Below, piece by piece: positions 37,685 to 46,357 of a stretch of 64,000 nucleotides of DNA. The notes under the pieces were generated by a model. The model saw nothing but the letters and a program-made list of their open reading frames with translations. It was not told the origin of the DNA and searched no databases. The stretch is from Gammaproteobacteria bacterium (GTDB lineage: Bacteria > Pseudomonadota > Gammaproteobacteria > Steroidobacterales > XN24). How positions within the stretch are numbered: position 1 is the stretch's first letter; every line of letters starts with the position of its first letter. The position numbers were made by a program, and so were the translations under genes. The DNA lies in contig CP070833.1 of NCBI GenBank assembly GCA_020341735.1, positions 2,543,029 through 2,607,028 of the forward strand, written 5' to 3'.

Positions 37685-40046
37685 GATTTTTGCATTTATC
37701 GCTTGCCTGTTGTTCGGCGGGCGCGGCGCGGCATCCGACTTCGAGATGCTTATGGTGGAAGTGTCGCTCAATCAGAGCACGCCCGGTCCGGCTTTCGTTC
37801 TACGGGATGCGGATGGCGGGTACTGGATCGAGGAAGAGGTCATTGATGCCTGGCGTATCAACGGACACCGGCCGCCGGCGGTAGAGCATCGCGGCATGCG
37901 CTTCTTCCCCATCACCGGTTTCGAAGGCAGCACGAGCCGATTCGATCAGGCCCGCGTCCGATTAGATATCACGATTCCCCCCCGCTTCATCAAGGGACAG
38001 GTGCGTTCGGTTCGGCATGATGTCGAGACGCCGGCCTCTTCGTCAATCGGCGTGTTTGCCGACTACGATCTCGCCTACCAGGAAGTTGCTCGCGGCGGCA
38101 ACGGACTGTTCACTGCTCTTCTGGAACCCACGTTTTTCAGTCCCGCAGGTGTTTTGCGCAACGCCGTCCTTTACCGCCATGGCGATTACGATACCGATGA
38201 CGATTCCGTCTGGCAGGACTATGAGGACGATGCTGGCGATGAGGATCGGGACGGGCTGATCCGCTTGGAGAGTACATGGGTGAAGGACGACCCGGTTAAG
38301 CTCAGGAGCCTGAGGCTGGGCGATACGATTCTGGCTCCCGGCATGCTGGGTTCGGCCGCTCGCTTCGGCGGAATACAGCTGGCAACGAATTTTGATACGC
38401 GACCCGACCTGGTCACTTTTCCTCTACCGCAATTTGCTGGCGAGGCCTTGATGGACTCGACGGTAGAGCTGTACGTCGATGGGCAACTCGCTTTGTCCGA
38501 TGACATCGGCTCCGGACCCTTCCGATATAACGAAATTCCTGTTGTCAACGGGGCAGGGCAGCTGAGCGTTGTGACCCGCGACCTTACCGGTCGGGAGCAG
38601 GTCGTAGTGACCGACTTCTACGCCAGTCAGCGACTCCTTCGCAAAGGGCTGTCGGAATACTCCTACAGCCTGGGGTCATTACGGGATGACTACGGCGTTG
38701 AGAGCAACGACTACGACGACGTATTTGTCTCAGGGTTCCACCGTTACGGCATCAACGATTACCTGACCATCGAGGGGCAGGCGCAGACCTCCGGCGAGAT
38801 CAGCCGATTGGGCACCGGTGTCACCTGGGCCCTGCCACGCATTGGGGTCACTTCAATCGGCGTCGGCGTTAGCCAGGCAAATTCGGCCGATACGGGAGCA
38901 GAGACTTTTTTTGCCCACGAGTACCGGACCCGAAGGTACCGCGCGAATCTCGCCGTCCGCCATTCGAGCCAGGACTACCGCCAGATCAATGATGATGAAG
39001 ACCGGTCGCGGGTGAAGCTGTTCGCCACTCTCGGCGGTGGCGTTAGCTTCGACCGCTACGGCTCTCTTTCGGCCGCGGTCGGTCGACGCGAATTTCACGA
39101 TGACGGTTCCGACCTCAATCTCGTCAGTCTGAGCTACTCGAACTCCATCGGCAGGGACTGGTCGCTGGTCGGTTACGGTTCCTATCTTGACAGCGAGAGG
39201 TCGGACTACACGATTGGTATCAGCGTCACACGGTTCCTTGGACAGAGGCGATCCGCCAATACGGACATCAGCCTAAATGATGGGCAACTGCGCGCCCGGG
39301 CGGAGGTCCGATCGTACGTGCCCAGGGGGCAGGGATACGGTTACAGGCTTGCCGCTGGCCGCCAGGGCGACGAGGACCTCTGGGAAGCTGACCTGTCGGC
39401 CAATAGCCGCACCGGACGTTATCGCCTCGAGTCGGATCATAACGACGATGGCCTGTCCTGGCGCGCAAGCGCTGCCGGGTCGGCGGCCTGGATCGGCGGA
39501 ATGCCGTTCTTCACGCGGGAGATCAGGGATGCGTTCGCGGTAGTCAAGGTGAGTGGCTTCGAGGACGTCAGGGTCTACCTGGACAACCAGGAGATGGGCC
39601 GGACGGATGACTCGGGCCGGATACTGCTGCCTGGCCTCCGCCCGTTCGAGCGCAATCGGGTGCGTATCGACTTGGAGGATATTCCACTGGATGCTCGCGT
39701 CGATCGGCTAGAGACGATCGTCACTCCCTATGCCGGCGCCGGGCTGTTGGCCGACTTTCCCGCCAGCGAAAGCACGGACGTCATGCTGCGCTTGTTATTG
39801 CCTGACGGGGCTGTCGCCTCGCAGGGCGGTTACGTGACTCTCGAGGGATCCGAAGAGCGTTTTCCGGTTGGCCTGGAGGGCTCCGTTTATCTAAGAGGCG
39901 TGTCGGACCGCCAGCAGGCCCTGCTGCATTGGCAAGGGCACGGTTGCAGGTTTATGGTGATAATACCGGCCGAATCCGGGCCGGTCCCGGACCTCGGAGA
40001 CATCGGATGCCGATTCGAGTCAGAATCGCAAAACACGCGCCCCTGA
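37662..40046 (+). CDS. Outer-membrane fimbrial usher (CsuD-like)
   Basis: A 794-residue usher. A signal peptide precedes an N-terminal chaperone-binding domain, the beta-barrel, and a plug-like segment (around FRYNEIPVVNGAGQLS). The C-terminal domains follow (VFSV-like; HGCRFMVIIP). It forms the outer-membrane pore that polymerises pilins. Acidic tracts (EDDAGDEDRDG, near residue 190) lie in an extracellular-loop-like segment. It overlaps the chaperone by 23 bp and the tip pilin by 40 bp. Confidence 0.92.
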   Translation: MDSLRRIRIFAFIACLLFGGRGAASDFEMLMVEVSLNQSTPGPAFVLRDADGGYWIEEEVIDAWRINGHRPPAVEHRGMRFFPITGFEGSTSRFDQARVRLDITIPPRFIKGQVRSVRHDVETPASSSIGVFADYDLAYQEVARGGNGLFTALLEPTFFSPAGVLRNAVLYRHGDYDTDDDSVWQDYEDDAGDEDRDGLIRLESTWVKDDPVKLRSLRLGDTILAPGMLGSAARFGGIQLATNFDTRPDLVTFPLPQFAGEALMDSTVELYVDGQLALSDDIGSGPFRYNEIPVVNGAGQLSVVTRDLTGREQVVVTDFYASQRLLRKGLSEYSYSLGSLRDDYGVESNDYDDVFVSGFHRYGINDYLTIEGQAQTSGEISRLGTGVTWALPRIGVTSIGVGVSQANSADTGAETFFAHEYRTRRYRANLAVRHSSQDYRQINDDEDRSRVKLFATLGGGVSFDRYGSLSAAVGRREFHDDGSDLNLVSLSYSNSIGRDWSLVGYGSYLDSERSDYTIGISVTRFLGQRRSANTDISLNDGQLRARAEVRSYVPRGQGYGYRLAAGRQGDEDLWEADLSANSRTGRYRLESDHNDDGLSWRASAAGSAAWIGGMPFFTREIRDAFAVVKVSGFEDVRVYLDNQEMGRTDDSGRILLPGLRPFERNRVRIDLEDIPLDARVDRLETIVTPYAGAGLLADFPASESTDVMLRLLLPDGAVASQGGYVTLEGSEERFPVGLEGSVYLRGVSDRQQALLHWQGHGCRFMVIIPAESGPVPDLGDIGCRFESESQNTRP

Positions 40047-40489
40047 CCTCCGCTGTGGCGGTCACCTTGATGCTGGCCGGTGCTAAGGCTATGGCGGCGC
40101 TGTCGTGCTCTGTGTCGCCCACTCCTGTCAGTTTTGGCCTGTATACCCCCATGTCGGCGACGGATCTGGATTCCACCGGCAACGTGCAGGTCAATTGTGA
40201 TGGCGGCAAGGGCCAGGTGACTATCCAGCTGGGCGCGGGCGCCAGCGGCGACGCCACCGATCGTCGTATGTTTTCTGGCCCCAATACGCTCAGATACAAC
40301 CTTTACGACAGGGCGGCTCGTAACCAGGTCTGGGGCGACGGCGCCGGTGGCACTCGGACCGTAAAATTCAACATCCCGAAGAACCAGCCGGTCACCTACG
40401 ATGCCACAGTCTACGGACGGATCTTCTCGGCACAGAGTCCGTCAGCCGGTTTCTATGTGGACAATATCGTCGTCACCGTATTTTTTTGA
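40007..40489 (+). CDS. Csu-type second (tip/adhesin) pilin
   Basis: About 160 residues from the ATG at 40007, chosen because a signal peptide starts there (cleaved near AMAAL); the frame is open to 39929. A single SCPU domain: LSCSVSPTPVSFGLYTP, then DCNC-type spacing in VNCDGGKG, ending VTVFF. CsuE-type tip proteins have two domains, so this one-domain protein may be a minor or tip subunit. Last gene of the operon. Confidence 0.85.
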   Translation: MPIRVRIAKHAPLTSAVAVTLMLAGAKAMAALSCSVSPTPVSFGLYTPMSATDLDSTGNVQVNCDGGKGQVTIQLGAGASGDATDRRMFSGPNTLRYNLYDRAARNQVWGDGAGGTRTVKFNIPKNQPVTYDATVYGRIFSAQSPSAGFYVDNIVVTVFF

Positions 40490-40506
40490 GTCCGCACCGT
40501 CGCCGC

Positions 40507-43251
40507 TTACTCCCGACTCGCAGACAATGCCGCAATCGCCAGGCAGCGTTCCTCTTCCTGATGTGCGATCCGCAGCGCCTTGTACAGCAGAGGGTTCATG
40601 TCGGACTGCTCCTCGATCGCCGTCCACAGGCGTTCGACATTTTCCTGTCGGCAAAGGCGCGGAATTAGATTGCCGTAGGAATTCAGGAAAGCATCTTCGT
40701 TCTGCCGGCCGACTTGCGTGAGTGAATCGACGATCTCGTCCGCGAACACCGCGTGCAGCTCCCGTTGGCTGGCGGGGAAGATCGTGTTCATCGCGGCACG
40801 CCGCTGAGCCAGCGACAGGCCACTCCCGTGATCCCGGATCCTCTCCAGCCAAGTCCTCTTGATCGATTCGAGTGGCTTGGCTGACTCTGCAGCCATGGCG
40901 ATGCGCCGTCCCGTTTCGGAGGGGTCACGTTCTCGTTCGCTTGCGATCAGGGCGTCTGTATCTTCCGCACCCATGGCGCTGAGCTTGACGACGGTTAGCC
41001 AGCGTCGGTCCTGATCCAGCCTTGGTTTCGGGCCGGAATCTCCGACTTTCAGCATCGCCCCCAGCCGGGCTTTGGCCTCGTCTGACTGGGCGACCCGCCT
41101 GTAGGTGTCCAGCCATAACAGACCGAGATCCGATCCGGGCTCTGCCTGTTCTGCAAGCCGCCAGGCCAGGCCTTCGATATCGGCAGCCAATCTTTCTTTC
41201 AGAGCCGCATGCTCAGAAGGGAGCGACCACAGGTAGTGCATGGTCTCGAGCAGATTGGCAGCAAGTTGGCGGATGACCTTCTCCGAGTTCTCCAGGGGAA
41301 TCCCTTGTAAGGCTATATCCCCGTATTCGGGCAGGCTCAGTTTCGCGTCCCGCACCATGTCCCACAGGCTCTGCCACAGCATGGAGCGCAGCAATGGGTC
41401 CGCCAGTTTTCCGACATGACCCGGCAGCTCGCCCAGCGTGACCGGGTCAAGTTCAACCTTGACGAATCCCCAGTCGCCCTGGTTCGGGTACACGAGCGTT
41501 GGACAGCTGCTACCGGCGACCGCCTCGACTTCGGTGACCTCCCCCCGAGCGGTCAGAGGTACGATCGTAGTCTCGAAGCGCTGGCGCTGATCGTCCCAAC
41601 GGTACAGACCCAACTGCAGGCGATGCTGGCGCAAGATCGGGAAGTTCTCCGGGGCCGCCTGCCTAACCCGCAGCGAGACAATGGTGCCGTCCCTGCAATC
41701 GACTTCGGTCGCCAGGGTGTTCAGGCCAGGCTGTTCCAGCCAGTCTCGTACCCAGTGAGTCAGGTCGCGGCCTGAAGACTCTTCTATGGCGGTGACGAAG
41801 TCCTGAAGTTCGGTGACGCCCTCGGCATGCCGCTTCAGATAGGTCCGGACACCGCTGCGAAAGTCCTCGCTGCCGACGAAGTGGCTGAACTGGGTCAGCA
41901 CTGAGGCCCCTTTCTGGTAGGTGATCCGGTCGAAGTTGGCGAAAGCGTAGTGGGTATCCTGCACCGGGACTTCGATGGGATGCGTCGTGACTTGTTGGTC
42001 AGCCACATAAGCGAGCTGCTTGCTGGTCGAGTAGAACTGGTGCCAGGCTTCGCGGAAACGGGTGGCCTCTGCCTGGGCGAGGAACGCCATATACGTCGCG
42101 AACGCCTCCTTGAGCCAGAGTCCGTCCCACCAGGCCGGGGTGACGAGATCGCCGAACCACATGTGCGACATTTCATGGAGCAGTACGTTGGCCAGCTGCT
42201 CCATGTCGTCTCGCGTGTAACGGCCACGCCGGATGTACGACTCGCTGTACGTGACGGCCGCGACATTCTCCATGCCCCCGATGTTGAATTCGGGCACGAT
42301 CAGCTGGTCGTACTTGCTATAGGGATAGGGGATATCGAACCAGCCCTGGAAGAATTCGAAGCCCTGTCGCGTGAGTTCGAACCAGGCCTCCGGATCTACG
42401 TGTGCAGCGAGCGAATGTCGGGCAAAGAGGCGCAGCGGGATTCCATCCGCGTCTGCTTCCCATACCCGATACTCACCGGCGTGCAGCGGAAAAATATAGG
42501 TGCTGATCGGACCGGTCCGCGGGAAACGCCACAGTTTGTTCGCGCCCTGATCGACGACCTCTTGCTCGGCTGCGGCGGAAACGATCGTCCACTTCGGAGG
42601 CGCGGTGACCTCGACCGTGTAGTGGGCCTTCAGGTCCGGTTGATCAAAACACGGAAAGAGACGATTGGCGTCATAGGGCTCAAAATGCGTATGCAGGTAG
42701 GCACGCCCGTCCTGCGTGTCCAGGAAGCGGTGCAGTCCCTGGCCGGAGCGACTGTAAGGATGACTGTACTCCACCATCACCTGATTAGTCCCCCGGTGCA
42801 GGGCAGTTTCAGGCAGGCTGATGAAAGAGCCGTTGTATTCGATGTCGACGGTTTGCCCGTTGATCGCCAACTTGTCCACGACGCCATCCGTAAAGTCCAC
42901 GGTCAGAGGGGCATCCGGCTCAGTCAGCGTAAAGGTCATCGTCACGATGCCGGCGAATTCGGGCGATCGGCTGTCCAGGTCAAGGCTGATGTGGTATTCG
43001 ACGTCCGAGATCCGGGCCGAGCGGAAAGCGGCGTAATCGGCAGTCAGGCGACGCTCTGCGGGACGAGTGACGGTTTCGACCATAGGTTTGTTCTCACAAC
43101 CGGTGAGCAGCAGTATGGATACGGCCGCCGCGGCGGCTGTCGCGGATAGAGTCAGGGCCGCCCTATTGTAGCGGCGATGAGCCGACCGCGAATCCGCACG
43201 GGTCTTACCCCACCGGCCCCTGGCTCGTGCGCACCTCGGAAAAGGCGGCAC
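40507..43251 (-). CDS. M1 family aminopeptidase, probable lipoprotein
   Basis: About 914 residues in the M1 (aminopeptidase N/ERAP) family: GGMENVAAVTYSE (the GxMEN exopeptidase motif), HEMSHMWFGDL and the downstream KEAFA glutamate for zinc, and an ERAP1-like helical C-terminal half. A lipobox LLTGC follows a hydrophobic run, so it is probably a lipoprotein cleaving N-terminal residues from periplasmic peptides. The start is unclear: GTG at 43251 gives an unusually long basic n-region, and TTG at 43344 is the limit; both overlap the upstream gene. Confidence 0.9.
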   Translation of the reverse strand: MPPFPRCARARGRWGKTRADSRSAHRRYNRAALTLSATAAAAAVSILLLTGCENKPMVETVTRPAERRLTADYAAFRSARISDVEYHISLDLDSRSPEFAGIVTMTFTLTEPDAPLTVDFTDGVVDKLAINGQTVDIEYNGSFISLPETALHRGTNQVMVEYSHPYSRSGQGLHRFLDTQDGRAYLHTHFEPYDANRLFPCFDQPDLKAHYTVEVTAPPKWTIVSAAAEQEVVDQGANKLWRFPRTGPISTYIFPLHAGEYRVWEADADGIPLRLFARHSLAAHVDPEAWFELTRQGFEFFQGWFDIPYPYSKYDQLIVPEFNIGGMENVAAVTYSESYIRRGRYTRDDMEQLANVLLHEMSHMWFGDLVTPAWWDGLWLKEAFATYMAFLAQAEATRFREAWHQFYSTSKQLAYVADQQVTTHPIEVPVQDTHYAFANFDRITYQKGASVLTQFSHFVGSEDFRSGVRTYLKRHAEGVTELQDFVTAIEESSGRDLTHWVRDWLEQPGLNTLATEVDCRDGTIVSLRVRQAAPENFPILRQHRLQLGLYRWDDQRQRFETTIVPLTARGEVTEVEAVAGSSCPTLVYPNQGDWGFVKVELDPVTLGELPGHVGKLADPLLRSMLWQSLWDMVRDAKLSLPEYGDIALQGIPLENSEKVIRQLAANLLETMHYLWSLPSEHAALKERLAADIEGLAWRLAEQAEPGSDLGLLWLDTYRRVAQSDEAKARLGAMLKVGDSGPKPRLDQDRRWLTVVKLSAMGAEDTDALIASERERDPSETGRRIAMAAESAKPLESIKRTWLERIRDHGSGLSLAQRRAAMNTIFPASQRELHAVFADEIVDSLTQVGRQNEDAFLNSYGNLIPRLCRQENVERLWTAIEEQSDMNPLLYKALRIAHQEEERCLAIAALSASRE

Positions 43252-44680
43252 GAGCCGGCGCCATGTCAAACGCGATGCTGATGCGTGGCCTGTCGTCATC
43301 GAATGGAATGGTCCGGTGGTAGAAGTAGGATGGGAACAACACAAGCAGCCCCTCGCTCGGTTCGAGGATCATTTTGCTGGCCGGTTCCTTGAAAGGAAAG
43401 TTGGCCGGTGGTTCCCCGAACTCTAACCAGCCGCGCATGCCCGGATCCGCCTGTTCGAATGGGCAAGCCACGTAGTAGACGCCACTCAGCCATCCAGAGG
43501 GGTGGATATGCGGTATCTGGTGACCTCCCTGGTGCAATACCGTTGCCCACATATCGAGGCGCCAGTGATCCGGAACCGGCCGCTGCCAGGTTGCGCCGCT
43601 TTCAGACTCGTACTCGTTAAGGTACGAGCGTATCCGGTCACGGATGATGGATCCGAGCAGATCGAAGACCGGCTCGCCCGCGTCGAGCAGATTGCCCGTC
43701 TGCTGACCCAGTCTGGTGGTGTGGCTGTGCGGTTCATACTCAAGGCTACGGTGAGACAAGACGAGCTTCTTGAGCTCTTGGTTGAAAGCCTCAACCGACC
43801 CATAGCGATCGGGCGTATCGATTGGCCGCAGGGACACCAGGCGCTCATAGTCGAGTATCACGTCGCGGCTATTGTGTTCACCCAATTCGTTGTGGATGGC
43901 AGCCTGCATCGCCAATGCAGTAATGTCGCCGGGAGCGCGTGCGAGCGTCTCCCGATAGGCCGCCTGTGCTTGCTTCCAGTCGCCACGTTGCAGGTAGCAG
44001 CTGCCGAGATTGGCATAGGTAGTGGGGTTCTCCGGTTGCAACTCTATGCAACGATCGAAGGCCGCGATGGCTTCGTCGTAGCGCTCCTCCACGGCCAGTG
44101 CATTGCCCAAATTGCCATAGGCGGCCGCACGCTGCGGATCGAGCTGGATCGCGCGCCGATACAGCTCGATCGCCTTGCCGGTCTTGCCGAGAGCGTTGAG
44201 CGCTGATCCCATGTGCACCAAAAGGACGGCGTTATCTGGATCCAGGATGCGGGCCTTCTCATAAGACCTGAGTGCGTCATCGAGTTCCCCGAGCCGGTGT
44301 AGCGCGTTCGCGAGCTGGTAGCGCGCGTGCACATTGCCCGGGGACAATTCCAGTGCCCGCTCGAAGCATTGGGTCGCGTCCCGCTCGCGGCCAGTCCGAG
44401 CCAGCAACACGCCCAGACTTACGTGGTAGAAGGGCTCATTGTTTTCGCTGGCGAGCGCGTCGAGAAAGAAAGCTTCAGCCGCCTCCATGTTCCCGGCTTG
44501 CTGGGAAAGTAATCCGAGAAGATGCAGGGCCCGGCCATTCCCGGGATGCAGGTCGAGCGCCTGTCGGTAGCACTCCTCCGCCTCGCCCAGCCGCCCGCCC
44601 TTCTGCAAGCGCATACCGGTCTTGAGCAAGGCGACCAATTCGGGTCCGCCCTGCCCGGATGATGGTAGGCCTTGCTTCAT
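43205..44680 (-). CDS. TPR protein with C-terminal 2OG-Fe(II) oxygenase domain
   Basis: A 491-residue fusion. About nine TPR units cover residues 20-270 (e.g. NPTTYANLGSCYLQRGDWKQ). The C-terminal domain, about 340-490, looks like the putative 2OG-Fe(II) oxygenase family (TIGR02466/PF13759), with IPHIHPSGWLSGVYYV supplying HxH-type ligands, a distal FYHRT histidine, and RPRISIAF for the 2-oxoglutarate arginine. It should hydroxylate a bound protein or peptide, but the target is unknown. It overlaps the downstream aminopeptidase gene, suggesting co-transcription. Confidence 0.85.
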   Translation of the reverse strand: MKQGLPSSGQGGPELVALLKTGMRLQKGGRLGEAEECYRQALDLHPGNGRALHLLGLLSQQAGNMEAAEAFFLDALASENNEPFYHVSLGVLLARTGRERDATQCFERALELSPGNVHARYQLANALHRLGELDDALRSYEKARILDPDNAVLLVHMGSALNALGKTGKAIELYRRAIQLDPQRAAAYGNLGNALAVEERYDEAIAAFDRCIELQPENPTTYANLGSCYLQRGDWKQAQAAYRETLARAPGDITALAMQAAIHNELGEHNSRDVILDYERLVSLRPIDTPDRYGSVEAFNQELKKLVLSHRSLEYEPHSHTTRLGQQTGNLLDAGEPVFDLLGSIIRDRIRSYLNEYESESGATWQRPVPDHWRLDMWATVLHQGGHQIPHIHPSGWLSGVYYVACPFEQADPGMRGWLEFGEPPANFPFKEPASKMILEPSEGLLVLFPSYFYHRTIPFDDDRPRISIAFDMAPARAAFSEVRTSQGPVG

Positions 44681-44787
44681 GATTCTCCCTGACGCCGCAT
44701 GTTGCGAAGGTCTCCTGGCGGAGCATAAGCGAATTGCGGACGGGCTGATATCACATCAGCGCCAAGGCTCCCCCTTGCCATGTAACT

Positions 44788-44874
44788 TGGTACCGGGAGC
44801 GGGAGTCGAACCCGCACGGGTTTTACCCCACCGGATTTTGAGTCCGGCGCGTCTACCAGTTCCGCCATCCCGGC
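44788..44874 (-). tRNA. tRNA-Leu(CAA)
   Basis: An 87-base class II tRNA including an encoded CCA. The acceptor stem is GCCGGGA/TCCCGGT (one G-U pair). The D arm has GGCGGAA...GGTAGACGC. The anticodon arm CCGGA-CTCAAAA-TCCGG gives anticodon CAA; the variable arm and T arm (GCGGGTTCGACTCCCGC) are normal. It reads the UUG leucine codon. Confidence 0.97.
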
Positions 44875-44885
44875 ATGGGCCCGCA

Positions 44886-44914
44886 AAGCTAACCGCAAGG
44901 GCAACGGTTCGCAA
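44886..44914 (-). promoter_or_regulatory. Candidate tRNA-Leu promoter
   Basis: On the minus strand TTGCGA (44909-44914) and TAGCTT (44886-44891) are exactly 17 bp apart, and transcription would start about 5 bases before the tRNA. The -10 match is poor. The remaining intergenic DNA to 45103 shows nothing further that I can name. Confidence 0.4.
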
Positions 44915-45103
44915 GCGCTTCGATCACCTAGCCGTCCGGTTCTTAACGCCTGGCAGAGGAGCCGGCAAGGCCGTACGCCGTGGATCCGTTGGAGGCGATC
45001 GGCCAGGATCGGCTGACTTGACAGGTGCGCAGGACTGACTCTGTGACACATACTGGATATCGGCTGCGACCGTTCACGCGTTTGCGGCGTCTAGGAGAAC
45101 AAG

Positions 45104-45709
45104 ATGCCCGGTTTTTCAGACTGCAATGTCGAGCCTGCCATCCTGGCGAGAGCCAGGCGTGGAGATATGAAGGCCCACGAGATTCTGTACCGGGTGTATG
45201 CAACCCCTGTTTACACATTGGCGCTCAGGATGCTCCAGAACCCGTCCCAGGCAGACGACATATTGCAGGAAACTTCGATCGAAGTGATCCGGAAACTCGA
45301 CACTATCCGCGAGGAAAAGACCTTTCCGGGGTGGATAAAAAGGATCGCCGTCAACAAGTGCCTTGGCCATCTCCGCTCCGCCTGGAACAGGCATTCGTCT
45401 ACGAGTGAAGTAGACGCGGCTACGGGGGGCAAACGCAGTGTTGAGGGCAGCGATAGGGGCGTCGATGCGGCCGGAGCGGAACTGCGGCTCGATGCGGCCC
45501 AGGCACTGAGTCTGCTCTCCCCGACAGCCCGGGCCGTGGTCTGGCTCTTCGAAGTCGAGGGCTACACGCATCGGGAGATTGGTGAACTCATGGGCAGGAC
45601 GGCAAGTTTCTCCAAGTCCCAACTGTCTCGCGCCCATCAGAAGCTCCGGGCGGTGCTCGGATCTATGGAAGGTGATGAATCATGCATGCGAACACAGAAC
45701 AGCTGCTGA
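45104..45709 (+). CDS. ECF sigma factor
   Basis: A 201-residue sigma70-family ECF factor. The sigma2 region (LYRVYATPVYTLALRML...DDILQETSIEVI) and sigma4 region (LSPTARAVVWLFEVEGYTHREIGELMG) are complete. The linker is Gly/Asp-rich and unusually long. It directs transcription of a stress or envelope regulon, likely including its own genes. It overlaps the anti-sigma gene by 28 bp, so the two are made in a fixed ratio. An ECF-type promoter for itself is not obvious upstream. Confidence 0.93.
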   Translation: MPGFSDCNVEPAILARARRGDMKAHEILYRVYATPVYTLALRMLQNPSQADDILQETSIEVIRKLDTIREEKTFPGWIKRIAVNKCLGHLRSAWNRHSSTSEVDAATGGKRSVEGSDRGVDAAGAELRLDAAQALSLLSPTARAVVWLFEVEGYTHREIGELMGRTASFSKSQLSRAHQKLRAVLGSMEGDESCMRTQNSC

Positions 45710-46323
45710 GTCTCAGAGATGGTGAGCCGGTGTCTGCGGACGTCGTGGATCACGTGAAGGCCTGCCATGAGTGCCGCAGCGAGATCGCAAGGCTCGAGCG
45801 CGTTCGGGACGCCCTGAGGGCCCTTCCAGAGGTGCGGCCTGGCGCCCATCTCTGGGAGACAGTGGCGGTAGGAAGTCTCGATCGTGCATCTCCTAACCGC
45901 TTCCACTGGGGTTCAGCGGTTGCGATCGCGGCGTCATTCGTCATGGGGGTCGCATTGATGACGCGTATCCAGGACGGCGGGAATGATGCGGGGAACGCCC
46001 CATTGGAGACGACACCGGCAGCAACCGTGGCCGATGTCGCACCAGCGGGAGAACGGTCAGTGCCCGCACTCCAGTTACGTTCAAGACGTCTGGAGACGCT
46101 GCGTGCGGCACTGCCACGCAGACAGGGTGTGGAACGAGCCGCTACTGCAATGACGATCGCCGAGCTGGAGGACCGCATCGCCCTCGTCGATCTGAAGCTC
46201 AACAATGCTGACACACTCGGATTGACCATTGCTCAGGAACGCATCCTCTGGAAAGAGCGCGTCAATCTCATGCAATCACTCATACAAGTCGAGTATGCGC
46301 GACTGCAGAACCCCGGACGGTAA
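45682..46323 (+). CDS. Anti-sigma factor with zinc-binding motif
   Basis: A 213-residue membrane protein. The N-terminal HxxxCxxC motif is His24, Cys28, Cys31, typical of zinc-binding anti-sigma domains. A single TM follows (AVAIAASFVMGVALM, about residues 76-90), with a periplasmic part that is partly coiled coil. It should hold the ECF sigma at the membrane until a signal releases it. Its start lies inside the sigma gene. Confidence 0.85.
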   Translation: MHANTEQLLSLRDGEPVSADVVDHVKACHECRSEIARLERVRDALRALPEVRPGAHLWETVAVGSLDRASPNRFHWGSAVAIAASFVMGVALMTRIQDGGNDAGNAPLETTPAATVADVAPAGERSVPALQLRSRRLETLRAALPRRQGVERAATAMTIAELEDRIALVDLKLNNADTLGLTIAQERILWKERVNLMQSLIQVEYARLQNPGR

Positions 46324-46357
46324 AGCTGTGAACACAAGAGGCCTCGGAGGCATCGAA

